Part shown: piece by piece, positions 32,396 to 43,676 of the stretch
How positions within the stretch are numbered: the stretch's first letter is position 1
Layout of the letters: every line of letters starts with the position of its first letter
Notes under the pieces: generated by a model
Told to the model about the DNA's origin: nothing
The model's database searches: none
What the model saw: the letters and a program-made list of their open reading frames with translations, nothing else
Origin: Selaginella moellendorffii
Taxonomy: Eukaryota; Streptophyta; Lycopodiopsida; Selaginellales; Selaginellaceae
NCBI RefSeq assembly: GCF_000143415.4
Contig: NW_003314342.1
Coordinates: 99,299 to 163,298 of the forward strand
Length of the DNA: 64,000 bases
Direction of reading: 5' to 3'
Translations under genes and position numbers: made by a program

Positions 32396-33901
32396 ATGAA
32401 CTTTACAGCTTGGAGCAGCAGCCCAATGAGCAAGTACAAGATTACATCACTTGGCTCTAGTGTAAGGTGGTGGATATTCTGCTACTGGATCCAGATTGCG
32501 GTGTTACATATCAAGAGTTCAATGCTGTCTTTTGTAAAGGACTTGCAACTTGGTGCCATGAAGTCTCATATCTTAGATACATCAAGAAAATTCCCGACAT
32601 CACCCAGTGGCAAATTTTTGCTGAGCTCATGCAGTATGAGAAGACCATCGTTGGCAAAGGCAAATCTGCTGAGCAGGAAGAGATTGCCATGATGACTCAT
32701 GGCAATCAACAAGCACGAGAAGGGTGCTCCTCTGTTTTTAATGGACTTGGAAACAAGTGCTCCAATAGCAAGGATGAAAAACTAGGAACCAAGCAAGAAT
32801 TCAACTTGAAATATAGGATCCTGAGTAGGGATTGTCCCATGAATTATTGTTAAAAAATTATTCAACTTTTGAGTATGAGTTATTCTTAGAGCTAAGGCAA
32901 TGCACAGGCCAAGTGCAACTCATAGCTAATATCTTGTTAACAGTTAAAGGTGTAGGCACAATTCAAGTGTGACTACTAATAGACTTGGTGGTTCCAGTCA
33001 AGCATGTGTGGTACATTCCCAAGGCTCAACATTTCTTGGTGTCCCTTGGACAAATGATAGAGTAAAGATTCGACACGATGATTGTGTCAAGATCATACAT
33101 TTAGAGGTTGGATATGTGGCTTTTGCAAGTAAGATAGGATGGTTTTTCCAGATGGATTATGAAGTTTGTATCCTAAGTTGCTAGATATGATGATAATGGC
33201 TACTGTGAGTTCATCTTTAGGGGGAGTTGTAGATATCCAATGGCATCATCAGCTTTGCCATATGAACTACAAAATGATTCAACAGTTGCAATAAGACCAT
33301 ATGGTTGAAGGCTTAGCCATCACGCCTTCTTCAATGCTATTATGCAAACCATGCATAATGGGCAAGCAACATGGTTGCTTGTTCAACTTTAGCAAGAGTA
33401 TTCATATGATAGGTCCTCTCCAGCTGGTGCACTTAGACTTGTATAGTCCATTTAAGAGGTATTTTATTTCATTCATAGATAAAGCTATAAGGTCTGTACT
33501 AAGGAAAATTTGCCTACATTTAAAGCTTATAAGCATGAAGTGCAGAACTAGCTTGATTTGCATATCAAAGTTCTCTACTCTAATGGAGGAGTTCCATACA
33601 CTACTGAATAGAGCCAGCTAGGACATAGTTGATGTTAGTCTTCCTCCCAAGTTTTGGGATTGTACAGTTGTCTTTATGTGTAATAGGGTGTTAATTACAG
33701 TTGTTCAAGACAAAACACTTTATAAAACTTGGACTGGACAACATTCATGCATAGATATCTTTGTTAGGGGGATGAGGGGCACTCCCTTAACACTCGCTCA
33801 AACACGAGAATTGCTCTAATGTTCTTCACAAATGCTTCCTTTTTGCTTTTGTGGGGCAAGGGTTTTATACAAGAAGGATGGGGAATATTCCAAGAATTAA
33901 A

Positions 33902-33959
<58 letters not shown>

Positions 33960-35640
33960 AGTGGCCATGCCCTATCATGATCTTAAGATGTTCCTAATGA
34001 GCTCCATAGAAAGTTGAATGTTAAATCCAATTTGGGCTATAGTAAGGATATTGACTCCTTCACCTAAACTCAAGCAAAGAGTTCATGAGTTGAGATGTGA
34101 TCTTTGATGAGCATTGAGTTTATGACACTGGGAGTTCCTTCTACAAGTTTTCCTTATGGAGAAAGAAGGGGGAGATTCCAACCTATGTTCTTTAGTCCAT
34201 GAGAATGATAATGATCCTCATCCTCGACGTGGCTGTTTGTATGCTCCAGCTGCAAGGGGAGCTTTGACCTTTGCTATGACACAAGATCCTAAGCCTGGAC
34301 AGGTGGTGTGGATTGCTTACCTTTTGAGCTTGAATAGGTGGTGCAACTTACTAAGCCTGAAAAGGTGGTATCCTGAATTCCTAATAATTCTAAGGGATGA
34401 GTTCTTGGTCATGACAGGGTTCTTGCATATGATCCTAACTAAGTCCCTAGTTCTTGAGCAGCCTGAGCATAAACTCGTGATCAAGATATTGTCCAATTTC
34501 TTAGCCACTCTAGACACCCTTTGACATATATCAGAGCTTATCAGCAAGAGTAAGTTGAAAGGTGAGCATGAGCAGCTGCCAAAGCCTCTTAAGTTTGATG
34601 ACCATGTTTACAGCTGTGAAGATGCAAATTCTTGTTATGCTTGCTCAAGCTAAGAAATCTCCTTATGCTGCTACATGGGATCAAGCTATAGCTGATGAGA
34701 TGTGAGCTCATGAGAAAAATGAGACTTGGTACATTTCTAAATTTGTTTCTGACAATGCTAATGTCATTTTGACAAAGCTTCTACTTTGTGTGAAAGCTGG
34801 ACCACCAAAAGAAGTGCAATGCTTCAAAGCCATACTTGTGGTGAGAGGCTTCATTTGATCTAAGGTATTGACTTTACAGAAACCTAGCCCAATTGTGAAA
34901 ATGCATGATCTTTATGTGGAGTAGATGGATGTGAAGACAGTTTTTCCACATGAAGAAATTCCTGAAGAGGTTTACATCCTTGAAGCAAGAGGATTTACAG
35001 GCTGAACAAGCCTTTATATGTCCATATATTTGGTATAAGAAAATTGTTTTGATTTCTCTTGGATTCTAGAAAGCCCATGTTGATTTAAACATTTTTATGA
35101 AGTTGGAGGATGGTGCCTTGGTCATTTTTGGCCTTCTATGTGGATGATGGGCTCTTTGTTTCCAACAACAAAACACTCCTTGCTGAAATCAAGTAAAAGT
35201 TAGGAGCTAAATGTGATATGCAAGTTGGCTTTGTGAATACTTTCCTTGGGAATGACTAAGAGTTAATGAGACTCTCACAACAAGCTTATATAGAGGATAG
35301 GTTTAGGCTTGAAATCCTTAATCCTTCTGTTATTTTAATGCAAGCAAGTACTCATTTGTCAACTTCTAGCAAGGCTAAGAGGCATATGCCACATTGCCAG
35401 GTCATTGGATGCTTGATATATTTGCACCCAGACATTGCTTATTAGAGGTGGCCAAGTTTCTAGTTGAGCTTTTATTTTGTGAGGCTATACCAATATAAAC
35501 TATGCTGGGGATTTAGATGGTAGGAAGTCTACATTTAACTTTCTTTTTCCTTGGTGATGGAGTGGTTACATGGAATAGTAAGTTGCAAGCAATGACTACC
35601 TTATCGACAATTGCTAATATAATGGCTTATGGTGATGAAA
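32396..35640 (+). mobile_element. Ty1/copia retrotransposon, decayed, inserted in pogo-like DNA
   Basis: Domains in order: gag (L-N-E-L-Y-S-L-E-Q-Q, then V-Q-D-Y-I, 32396-32830), protease/linker with V-W-Y-I-P-K-A-Q-H-F-L-V-S-L near 33010, and GAG-pre-integrase/zinc region (H-H-Q-L-C-H-M-N, then C-K-P-C-I-M-G-K-Q-H, 33245-33380). Reverse transcriptase follows (N-E-T-W-Y, E-V-Y-I near 34970, and F-Y-V-D-D-G-L-F-V near 35140), then the copia connection/RNase H region (V-I-G-C-L-I-Y-L, G-R-K-S-T). Numerous stops and frameshifts; integrase largely lost. No LTRs are recognisable at either end, so it is truncated or very old. Confidence 0.8.
33906..33958. repeat. (CT)n microsatellite
   Basis: Uninterrupted ct dinucleotides over 53 bp inside the copia relic. 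Confidence 0.95.
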
Positions 35641-36020
35641 GTTTTCATTTTTTTTTTCTAAAATTTAGTTTGTAAGCAATAAAATATATAAATTTTCATT
35701 TATGCATAAATTTTACATTTAAGAAAATTAGATTATATATACATTTGATTTTTGGGCCTGTTGCCAATGTTGTGGTTTAGAAAGAAGTTTATAACAAAGA
35801 AGCAAATGAAAGTGCTATACAAAAAAAGCTTCTTAGAGTCAAAATCAAGTAAACACACTAAATGAAGTTCTAAATCCAAATGAAAAATAGAGAGAATAGA
35901 CATTTTATATCATAGATAGTATATATTATTGTTGGATCTCATACACTGTCAATGTCATTTATTCTTGTTTCCAAACTCAAGAACCTAGCATTGGATAATA
36001 ATGAATTTAAAGGATTTGAG
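35641..36020. other. AT-rich, no gene
   Basis: AT-rich sequence after the copia relic. From about 35790 it resembles the decayed 3' flank of a peptide gene (atattattgttggatctcat as at 27510), leading into the split copy at 36022. Confidence 0.4.
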
Positions 36021-36021
36021 T

Positions 36022-36177
36022 TGGGCTTACCCCTTGAAATTAGAGGTTTCAATTGTGCCAGCTCCAACCCCTCTAGCAACAGTGTCAAACCACTCTAGCT
36101 GATAGTGTTGTAGCAACCTTTGTGATTCCTCCCATGTCCATGCCCCATGGCCAGCATTATCACAAACATGGAAAGCA
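36022..36177 (-). pseudogene. Cys/Trp peptide relic, 3' part of split copy
   Basis: Minus-strand sequence matching the middle and end of the 65-aa gene (gtggacatgggaggaatcac, the second-unit codons, then the stop region and 3' flank) with many substitutions and deletions. Its 5' part lies 2 kb away at 38203-38258; the two are separated by the inserted element 36178-38202. Confidence 0.65.
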
Positions 36178-38202
36178 TGAGATGTCTAGATTACAAAAGG
36201 CTTTGATTTGATCATAGTTGTTGGTTGTCTGGTTTTCTTAGTATTTGCCTTTGTAAAGGTGCATAATCCCGATTTGTGGAGGTCCTGGCATGTTTGGTTC
36301 AGGCTGCAATCTTTCAGCTCTCCAAGCTTACTAGAACCACCTATTGTTCTTTGGAATGGGGTTGTTTTTGCAACAATTTACATTTGAGTTGACACTAAAC
36401 TTTAAAGAGTTTTTTTGAGAATGTATGTATTTTTAGCTTTGCATATGAAAATAACCATTGTTCATTCGGTGCCCAGTTCTATCGAGTGTGTTCATGATGA
36501 TTTAGAAGGATTTAGAAGGACCTTAAAGAACTGGTTACGAGTGACATTTTCCATGGCTAGTTCCCTAGCATAAGCATCCATATGAAAATTTTGAAGATGA
36601 GCACTTTGCATTATTCTTCAATGTTTATGATGTTGAGGGCTTCTTTGTGGTTAGGTAATGTGGCAGATCACCAATTCAATTTAGCTCTGCCTCTCAAGAC
36701 ACATGAGAGCCATTCCAAACATATGTCCTAATGAGTTAGTTCATTTTGTGGATCATTCATTGGTCCATATTCCAGCACGATGCCAAGAACTAGATTGCAC
36801 CAAGTAGAATGTTGTTTGTGATTATGCAGCGCGTTGAGAAGGATAGTTTCCTGCTTTCAAACATGTTCTTCTAATTTCCTGATTTCAACCTGTCTTCCAC
36901 CTCACTAGACAATCATGCTTGGAGACACTCTAATTGCTTGAGACCCCTTTCCATCGATGGTGGAAGCTAAAGGATAATATCATTTGCACTCTCCTTAATA
37001 TGATCTTTGGACAAATCTTTAAGGCAAGACATGCCAGAAGACTACACCCTTGAATATAAGGAACTCCCAAATCTCTGTCACGCCAAGCCAATCCATATTA
37101 TCCAAATGGAGAAGAAGATGGCAAATGTAGACCCTTATGTACCACAGAATTGATATGCCCACTTCTATTGGTTTTAACAATAAATACTAGACAAACTGGA
37201 AAGGGACCTAGTGGAGTGGCAATGGAGGGGCACCACATGCAAAGATTTCTTTCAATATGAGACCAAGCTTGGCAAAAAATTGATCTATTTCCTAGTCTAG
37301 TCTATGTTCATTATAAAAGCAAGAGCTCAACATATCCACTCCTAGAACTATTCAGAATGTGTGACGAAAATCTAAAAAAGTTGTTGGTCTGCCAAAACCC
37401 AATACTTCACGTATCTTGCCTAGTAAGAGCACCTCCCCTCACTGACAGCAATCCACCTCCTAGACATAGCTTGCAAAGTCTATGGAGCAACTAAGACACA
37501 ATGCCATAAATTTTGGGAATGTTTTGCTGCATATAAGGTGTGGGAAGGCTCCATAACAATTCTCAAACAAACCTCTCAAGGTGGCATGGTTATGACTTAC
37601 AAATCAGTGCTTTGGGAAGCTTCCTCTAAGGAAAAATTAAATGCAAAACACATGGAAGTGGAGACACAACAAAAACCTACACTTTGATCAACTTAACCAT
37701 TCATGTATACATATTACACATCTCCACCACAAGCTCTTTGATGTTTTCAAGGCATGTACTTTTGCAGAGATTTAGAAAGTTTGTTGTGCCAAGCTGTTCA
37801 ATAACAAAAACCTCTTGGCATGAGCAATGATCTCAAAGGTTTGGTCCCCTTGATTGTCTCTTTAGCAGCCCAACTATGTACAATTACCAAAAGAGGAGAC
37901 AAGGAAAAATTGATAGAGAATGCACTCTATGGCTATTTTTTAGAGACAAAGGCTAGAGGAGATCCACTATGGCTATGGTAGCACATGTCTAAGAATGACG
38001 GTATGTGTGCCCCCCCTTCCCCCAACACACACACACACACCCCAACAAGTTTATCAAGTTCCTCATAGAGGACTTAATGCACATGGAATACATCAATTCC
38101 AATTCAACTTTGTCCCTCTTGCCCCATCCCTCCCCGCGATTTTGAACATGTTGAAACCAAACTCTATGATTTTATAAAGGCTAAATAATAAAAACCCCGT
38201 TG
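36178..38202 (+). mobile_element. LINE-like insertion with 16-bp target-site duplication
   Basis: The peptide relic is split here. The left junction acaaacatggaaagca (36162-36177) and right junction acaaaaatggcaagca (38203-38218) match at 14 of 16 positions and represent the same site of the target gene, as expected of a target-site duplication. Inside, on the plus strand near 37497, T-Q-C-H-K-F-W-E-C-F-A-A-Y-K-V-W resembles the C-terminal zinc-binding (zf-RVT) region of plant LINEs, and the right end is A-rich (aaataataaaaa). The reverse transcriptase catalytic motif is not readable, so the copy is 5'-truncated or decayed. It contains an (AC)n tract at 38024-38040. Confidence 0.55.
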
Positions 38203-38258
38203 ACAAAAATGGCAAGCACCAAAAACATCACCAAAAAAGCCTTGTTTCTTATGATTTG
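38203..38258 (-). pseudogene. Cys/Trp peptide relic, 5' part of split copy
   Basis: Matches the start of the gene (signal-peptide codons and the start region; the ATG itself is changed: aagaaac for gagaac and a mutated initiation context). It is followed on the minus strand's upstream side by the usual 5' UTR (gatcttagtctgag) and a TATA-like block near 38335. Confidence 0.6.
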
Positions 38259-38524
38259 CTACTCAGACTAAGATCAAGTAGGCTTGTATACTAGAGAGAA
38301 ATGATTTGATCTGTGAGGCAGGAGGGGGTCACATTTATAGCTCAAGGCATTACAAAATGTTAGATGGAGTCTAGAGAGTTGTCTTGGGACGGATTCACTT
38401 ATTTCTTATCTCTGGAAGAATATTTGAAAGTTAGTTGAGTAAAAATGGTTCTGTGTTTGCCAATTCTTTTTGTTTTTCTTTCTATAATGCTTCTCCAACC
38501 CTTCAAATGGTTATCTCAAAAGTC

Positions 38525-38790
38525 ACTCTAGCAATGCCAAAACTTTACAAGAGTTTGACTCAAAGTTCCACAAAACTTGGATGATATTATACTAGACACA
38601 AACCTGACATAGAGTTCTTGTCTTCCATTTTGACCACAGACTCAGTACGGCCACTTCAAGTCACCCGCAAGCAAGCAAAGTAGTCTCTTCTCACTGGCAG
38701 GTTCTTGACAATCTCTTGGGCATTCCAGACCTGCCCAGCACGCCCAAATAGATCGATCATGCAGCAGTAATGATCAGCAACGGGAGCACA
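38525..38790 (-). pseudogene. 3' fragment of the 17.8-kb PPR gene
   Basis: The minus strand matches the end of the PPR gene: the I-D-L-F-G-R-A-G region, A-Q-E-I-V-K, and the C-terminal V-V-K-M-E-D-K region plus 3' flank. It has frameshifts. It lies between PPR-A (38862) and the split peptide. Confidence 0.7.
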
Positions 38791-38861
38791 TGACCAGAAA
38801 GTGGTCTATGCTTCAGCCATCCGCTGCATTATGTTATTCTATTCACTAAATCTTGTTAAAG

Positions 38862-40640
38862 TTATAAAGGTTGACGCAGCTGCTTTTGCAGATTTGACAT
38901 GAGCACGTAGAGCGCCGAGTCCCCTGGTTTCATCTCCGAGAGTTTCTCTGCGGCACGAGTTGCAACATCGATGTTCTTACCGCTACCATGAACTTTGCAA
39001 GCGCTGATCAAGCTCTTCCACGCGAGGAAATGCGGCTGGAAGGGCATCACCAGCAGCAGACCTTCAGCCTCGGCAACCAGCCCGGCTCGTCCCAGCACAT
39101 CTGCCATCGCCTGGAAGTGAATCACATTTGGAGAAATGCTGTACTCGGCCACCATAGATCGAAAGTAGTCGAGTGCCACACGGAGCTTCCCACCGTGATT
39201 GCAAGTCAGGAGAATCGCTTGGAAACTTATCTCGTTTCTTGCCTCGCCCTCCATCGCCATGCTGCCAAAAAACTCAGCAGCTTTTCGCTCATGGCCATTC
39301 TGTGCGCAGCCATGGATCATCGCGTTCCACGACACAATGCTCCGATCAGGCAATGTGGAGAAGATCTTCCCGGCCTGCAAGAGATTCCCCCTTTGAGCGC
39401 TCGCGGCAAGGATCGCGTTCCAGCTCGCGGTGTCTCTCACCGGCATGGCTGTGAAGAGCTCCCGCGCTTGGACGAGGCAATTGCTCTGGATGTAAGCTCC
39501 CAGCATCGTGTTCCACGCGACGCTATCGTGCTGTGGCATTTTGTCGAACAAGTCTCTGGCATCGATCAAGCTCCCGTGCAAAGCAATTGCCGCCACCATT
39601 GCCGTCCAAGCGACGAGATCGCGCTGTGGCATCCGTGCAAACATCTTCATGGCTTCTTCGAGGTGGCCGTGGTTGGAGTAGGCCAAAATCATGGCAGTCC
39701 ACACCACGTCGTCGTGAGAAGGAGCTCGATCAAAGAGAATGCGAGCTTCTTCGAGCTGGTTTCTCTCGGCCAGCGCTGTGATCATTGTCGACCACGATGC
39801 AACGTTCCTCTGCGGCATGGCATCAAACAGAGACCTTGCTTCTTGCAAGCTGGACGTTGCCGCTAGCATTGCGTTCCACGAGATTATGTCGCGGTGTGGC
39901 ATTTTACTGAAAAGCTCCTTGGCTTTTTCCATATGCCCAATCTGGGCATATGCAGTGACAAGAACAGTCCATCCCAGCTCGTTGGTTTCGGGGATTCTCA
40001 TAAACCAATTTAGTGCATCGTTAACAAGACCTTTTCTTGCATATCCAGTAACCATAACAGTCCAAGAAACTATGTTGTGTTCTAGCATTCCATCAAAAAC
40101 CTGGCTTGCCTGATCCATATGCCCGTTATGGGCATATGCTGTAAGTAGCGAGTTCCAGCAAACTACATCCCATTCAGGAACCTGATCAAACAATGCTTGG
40201 CATTCCTCTAAGTTTCCATGGTTTGCATGAGCCGTGATAACAGTGACCCATGCAACAATATCCCTTTGTGGCATCTGGTCAAACAGCTCTTTTGCTTCCT
40301 CAAGATACCCATTCTGGGCATAAGCGCCAAGCATCAAGTTCCAGGAGAATCTGTTGGGCTCGTGGATGCTGATAAACACCTGCCATGCTCGATCCGCGCG
40401 CTCGCACCTTCCATAGAGCTGGATGAGAAGATTTGCGAGGTACCTGTTGGATTGGTGGTGGCTGCTGCCAAGGATGAGCGCGTGGAGCCTGGCGCCTTGA
40501 CGCAAATCTCTTTCCTGGATGCAAGCTGTGAGGAGTTGCGCGTAGTCGTCGTCGAGCGACGATGCGCGCCGCTCTAGATCGTCCACGGCCTGTTCTAGAG
40601 GCTTCAATCGGTACGTCTGCGTGGTTGTGATTCCTCTCAT
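38862..40640 (-). CDS. PPR-A: PLS-type PPR protein, intact copy
   Basis: 592 aa, one exon. N-terminus M-R-G-I-T-T-T-Q-T-Y-R, then the PPR start region with L-L-T-A-C-I-Q-E-R-D-L and L-L-I-Q-L-Y-G-R-C. About 15 repeats follow, with L-F-D-Q-M-P-Q-R-D-I-V-A-W, M-F-A-R-M-P-Q-R-D-L-V-A-W-T and I-F-S-T-L-P-D-R-S-I-V-S-W-N. An E1-like end has A-M-A-D-V-L-G-R-A-G, W-K-S-L-I-S-A-C-K and Y-V-L-M-S-N-L-Q-K-Q. No E2 or DYW domain, so any editing would need a partner. It is the only uninterrupted member among four PPR-A copies here (28525, 49498, 56385 are broken). An antisense ORF of 292 codons (38988-39866) is a shadow. Target RNA unknown. Confidence 0.88.
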   Translation of the reverse strand: MRGITTTQTYRLKPLEQAVDDLERRASSLDDDYAQLLTACIQERDLRQGARLHALILGSSHHQSNRYLANLLIQLYGRCERADRAWQVFISIHEPNRFSWNLMLGAYAQNGYLEEAKELFDQMPQRDIVAWVTVITAHANHGNLEECQALFDQVPEWDVVCWNSLLTAYAHNGHMDQASQVFDGMLEHNIVSWTVMVTGYARKGLVNDALNWFMRIPETNELGWTVLVTAYAQIGHMEKAKELFSKMPHRDIISWNAMLAATSSLQEARSLFDAMPQRNVASWSTMITALAERNQLEEARILFDRAPSHDDVVWTAMILAYSNHGHLEEAMKMFARMPQRDLVAWTAMVAAIALHGSLIDARDLFDKMPQHDSVAWNTMLGAYIQSNCLVQARELFTAMPVRDTASWNAILAASAQRGNLLQAGKIFSTLPDRSIVSWNAMIHGCAQNGHERKAAEFFGSMAMEGEARNEISFQAILLTCNHGGKLRVALDYFRSMVAEYSISPNVIHFQAMADVLGRAGLVAEAEGLLLVMPFQPHFLAWKSLISACKVHGSGKNIDVATRAAEKLSEMKPGDSALYVLMSNLQKQLRQPL

Positions 40641-40889
40641 CGATCATTTCCTTTGCTTTTACCGGCGTTTTCCTGAAATACAGTAAACTCTCTCGACTGA
40701 CAAGATAGAGCTTTGATTTGTCAATGGCGAATAAGCGTACATGGGGCAATTGGATTTGTGCAGTACAAAGGAAACGGTGGTCATAGTGTGTTCCCTCAAC
40801 TTGTTCTTCATAGTTGAATTATACATTTAAAATTGCCCAGAGGAAACTTACGATCACAGAGAGGAGCTAGCTTTCCAGTTACGGTGGCA

Positions 40890-41010
40890 GCTGCCGCCAT
40901 ACTAGCGTCATCCTCGAGGTGCGATTCCTCCCACGTCCACTCTCATGGGCAGCATCAGCACAAACATGGCAAGCACCGAAAACAACACCAAGCAAGCCTT
41001 GGTTCTCCAT
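40890..41010 (-). pseudogene. Short peptide relic (M-E-N-Q type)
   Basis: From ATG 41010 the frame begins M-E-N-Q-G-L-L-G, but a length change shifts it out of the family frame. In the family frame one reads F-V-L-M-L, V-D-V-G-G-I-A-P-R-G-W, a stop and Y-G-G-S-C-H-R-N. Same class as 49205 and 53046. Confidence 0.6.
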
Positions 41011-41189
41011 GATTTGCTGCGAAAACTAAGAGTTCAACGAGTATATTCGAGAGAAGTGATTTGATCTGTGAGGCCGCTCGTATTTGTAGCTGGAGGCAGC
41101 ATACAATGCTGTGGCGTCTCTTGGGGCGGCATCACTTTGTCCTTTGAAAGTTAGTCGAGGAATCGTTCCATGTTTGTCAATTCCTTTTC

Positions 41190-41760
41190 TTTTCTATAAT
41201 GCTGGGACATAGAACATGAATCCAGACGAGTAAAGGCACAGTTTATATAATATATATTATTGAAACTCATGCATCACCACGCGCCATTGCTATAGACTTC
41301 ACTGCCACTGAAAAGGACAAATATCCAAATAAATAGTTGGATCTTGACGATCTTTAGAAGGTTTCATTTCATTTTCGATCGAGAGAGAGGACATGGTTGG
41401 TGTATGTAATTGCTAGACTTTGTCTTGGGAAAGAGACCAGATTTGTAATAGTCTCTACTACTGTGTCATATTTCCATCTTGTTGCTTTTCCAAGTTCCAC
41501 GTCGAGACTAAGATGGCACACTTTGACAGAAATATATTTTATTTTATTTAATATTATATAATATAAAATTTAGTGCAAAAGCTAGGATTTCTTTATATAT
41601 ATATATATATTCATGTTCTGTTCAAGTTTAAAAGTCCATACATTGTGAAAGTTACACTGCAGCAACAACTTTCCAGAAAACACACCATATTTATCACTGA
41701 CAGTCTCAGGGGATAGAGATCACAGTAGGACTCCAAAACATTTTCGATCACTCTTATTCT
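41190..41760 (-). repeat. Cluster flank repeat, copy 3 (inverted)
   Basis: Inverted match of 48560-49010 and 52350-52850, with ccatcttgttgcttttccaag at about 41475 and a (TA)n tract at 41593-41610. Non-coding. Confidence 0.65.
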
Positions 41761-42020
41761 ATATATCTCATCCACTCGAGGCTGAGGCTCGCAAACTTTG
41801 GCAATTTTTCAGCGGATGGAGCGGCTGCCATTCCAAGGAGAGATTCAGACGTTTGATATCAAGGCCTGGACAATTTATATATTATTGCTGGAACTCATGC
41901 TGCCAGCATCTCACGATACAGAAAACACGTTATCAGTGTCATTATTTCTTGTTCCCAGACCCTCGGCACTGAAGAATGATGGAATCAAAGGCAATTATGA
42001 TTCTGATTCTTAATTTGGGC

Positions 42021-42185
42021 TTACCCCGTGAAACGAGTTGCGCCAGCTCCAACCCCTCTGGCAACGGTGGCAACTATTGTCATACCAATACCACCCCGAC
42101 TGGCTCCCACGTCCACGCCCATGGCCAGCCTCATCACAAACATGGCGAGCACCAAAAACAACATGAAGAAAGCCTTGTTCTCCAT
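42021..42185 (-). pseudogene. Cys/Trp peptide with internal deletion
   Basis: Starts M-E-N-K-A-F-F-M-L-F and keeps the signal peptide through G-V-D-V-G. About 40 nt are deleted (the I-A-K-A-A-A-Q-R-C region), and the remainder is read out of frame (A-S-R-G-G-I-G-M), ending in T-R-F-T-G at the TAA of the intron donor. The 54-codon ORF has no Cys. Its upstream flank is the 42.2-42.4 segment shared with the 22991 and 47854 genes. Confidence 0.7.
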
Positions 42186-42229
42186 GATTTGCTGCTCAGA
42201 CTAAGAAAAGTAATCTTGTTATATTAGTT

Positions 42230-43330
42230 TGATATGTAATATCTCTCCAACCATTCAAATGAAGATCATTAAATCGCCATTCCTCTTCTAGCGTTGCTAA
42301 AACTTTAGGAGTTCATACCACAAGCTAGCAGATAGAGAAAGCCAGGGAGTTTGAAAGCAGCACATGTTCTTGTAAGACCCTCAGCCCGTGTTAAGGGCTG
42401 GAGTGGTTTGGTATTTCCATGGAAAATTACATACTCTCTCACTTATGTTGTCTCTTTGTCTCCACGCTCTCTCGGTCATCATCTAGTTCTGGTTGCCCGC
42501 TTGAATCTTGGTGAATAGCAAGTAGATAGGATGGGAGAAAGTTTATACTCCTCTTCCTGGCTGGCTCCAGCACCACCACCAGCAGTGGCAGCAGCAGGAG
42601 GAGTATGTCTATCATGCCTCTTCTTCGTGGCAATCCATCCCAATTTTGCCCCCAAGTACTGTTGCCCAATGCCAACAGCAGTGGCAGCAGCAACACTACG
42701 GCGCCCTTCTCCCGCTGAAGCGTCTATGCCCTGCGATGGCTGAGGCCAAAGCATTTGATGTCCTGGATTGAATGTGGCATGGTGATTTTGACGATGCTAG
42801 GCCATCCGGGCAGGAAATGCCACTATCAGCGTATCAAATGCCATTAAATGGAACGGTTATCCCCACCTCCAGGTCCTGCACCTCTGTGGCGACATTCGGG
42901 CATATTGATAGACGAGGATTTTGTTCACATAAAAAATGCCCAGGGTGGCAGTTGTTAATAGTGCTTTAACTCCTCCCTAGAGAATGCTCAAGTCTTCAGG
43001 AAGCAAACAGAAGAGGAGAAAAGCGGACGTGCTGACCTGTATTGGCGTTTAGCCAGTGAACATTTATTTAGAGCATTTAAATGGCTTTCTTGACACTTTG
43101 CATATTCCACCGCCAACTGTCAGAGATGGCCAGATTTCCAAGCAGATGCCTTGAGACAAATGTTAAAGCCTTTTTTCTTTCCTTGGGTGTTGGGAGTTTG
43201 CTACCAAGATAGTTAGAAGACATCTCAAGATTTCTGCCTTTCTATCTACCAGCAGTAGAGACTGCGAGTTTTCACAAAGCGACATGACTTAGCAGGCTTT
43301 TATCTGTTTGCTAGAGAATCTTGGTTTGGA
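42230..43330 (+). repeat. Duplicated relic of an unidentified gene, copy 2 (inverted)
   Basis: Inverted copy of about 46300-47640. The plus strand has Gln/Ala-rich low complexity (42570-42720), then a frame with M-W-H-G-D-F-D-D-A-R-P (42772), and about 42990-43140 a stretch E-E-K-S-G-R-A-D-L-Y-W-R-L-A-S-E-H-L that matches the minus strand near 46700. I do not recognise the protein. Confidence 0.45.
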
Positions 43331-43599
43331 GGTATTAGCCATCATCCTTCTTGCAAAATTATATGCCCACTCTGGCCGTTTCCCTTTGTAAAAAGGTATT
43401 TCAGGGACTTGAAATGACTAGTCAATTCTTCTTCATATTTATTACAGCTTGAAAATCCTGAATTGTTCTTATTCATTAACATTTCATTTCGCCCCGATAA
43501 CACACTGTGAGTTGTATGCAAAAGATCTCCAAAACCACCACAAAGAGCTCTCTGGTGCCGCCATATCAGTGCCACCATCAAGGGCATCATCGTACTAAT

Positions 43600-43676
43600 A
43601 CCAGGCAATTTCTCCCACATCCACTCCCATGGCCAAAAACCATGGCAAGCGCCAGAAACAACACCATGTTCTTCAT
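43600..43676 (-). pseudogene. Short peptide relic (M-K-N-M type)
   Basis: From ATG 43676: M-K-N-M-V-L-F-L-A-L-A-M-V, then a frameshift. In the other frame G-S-G-C-G-R-N follows. It is placed after the 44281 gene exactly as 27163 follows 27839. Its 3' flank (43420-43560) matches 26880-27000. Confidence 0.6.

Noticed and set aside
38988-39866. 292-codon plus-strand ORF opposite PPR-A
   Set aside because: Shadow of the intact PPR gene on the minus strand; the same antisense frame appears in the other PPR-A copies only where the PPR frame is similar, and its composition (His/Arg-rich) follows from PPR codons.
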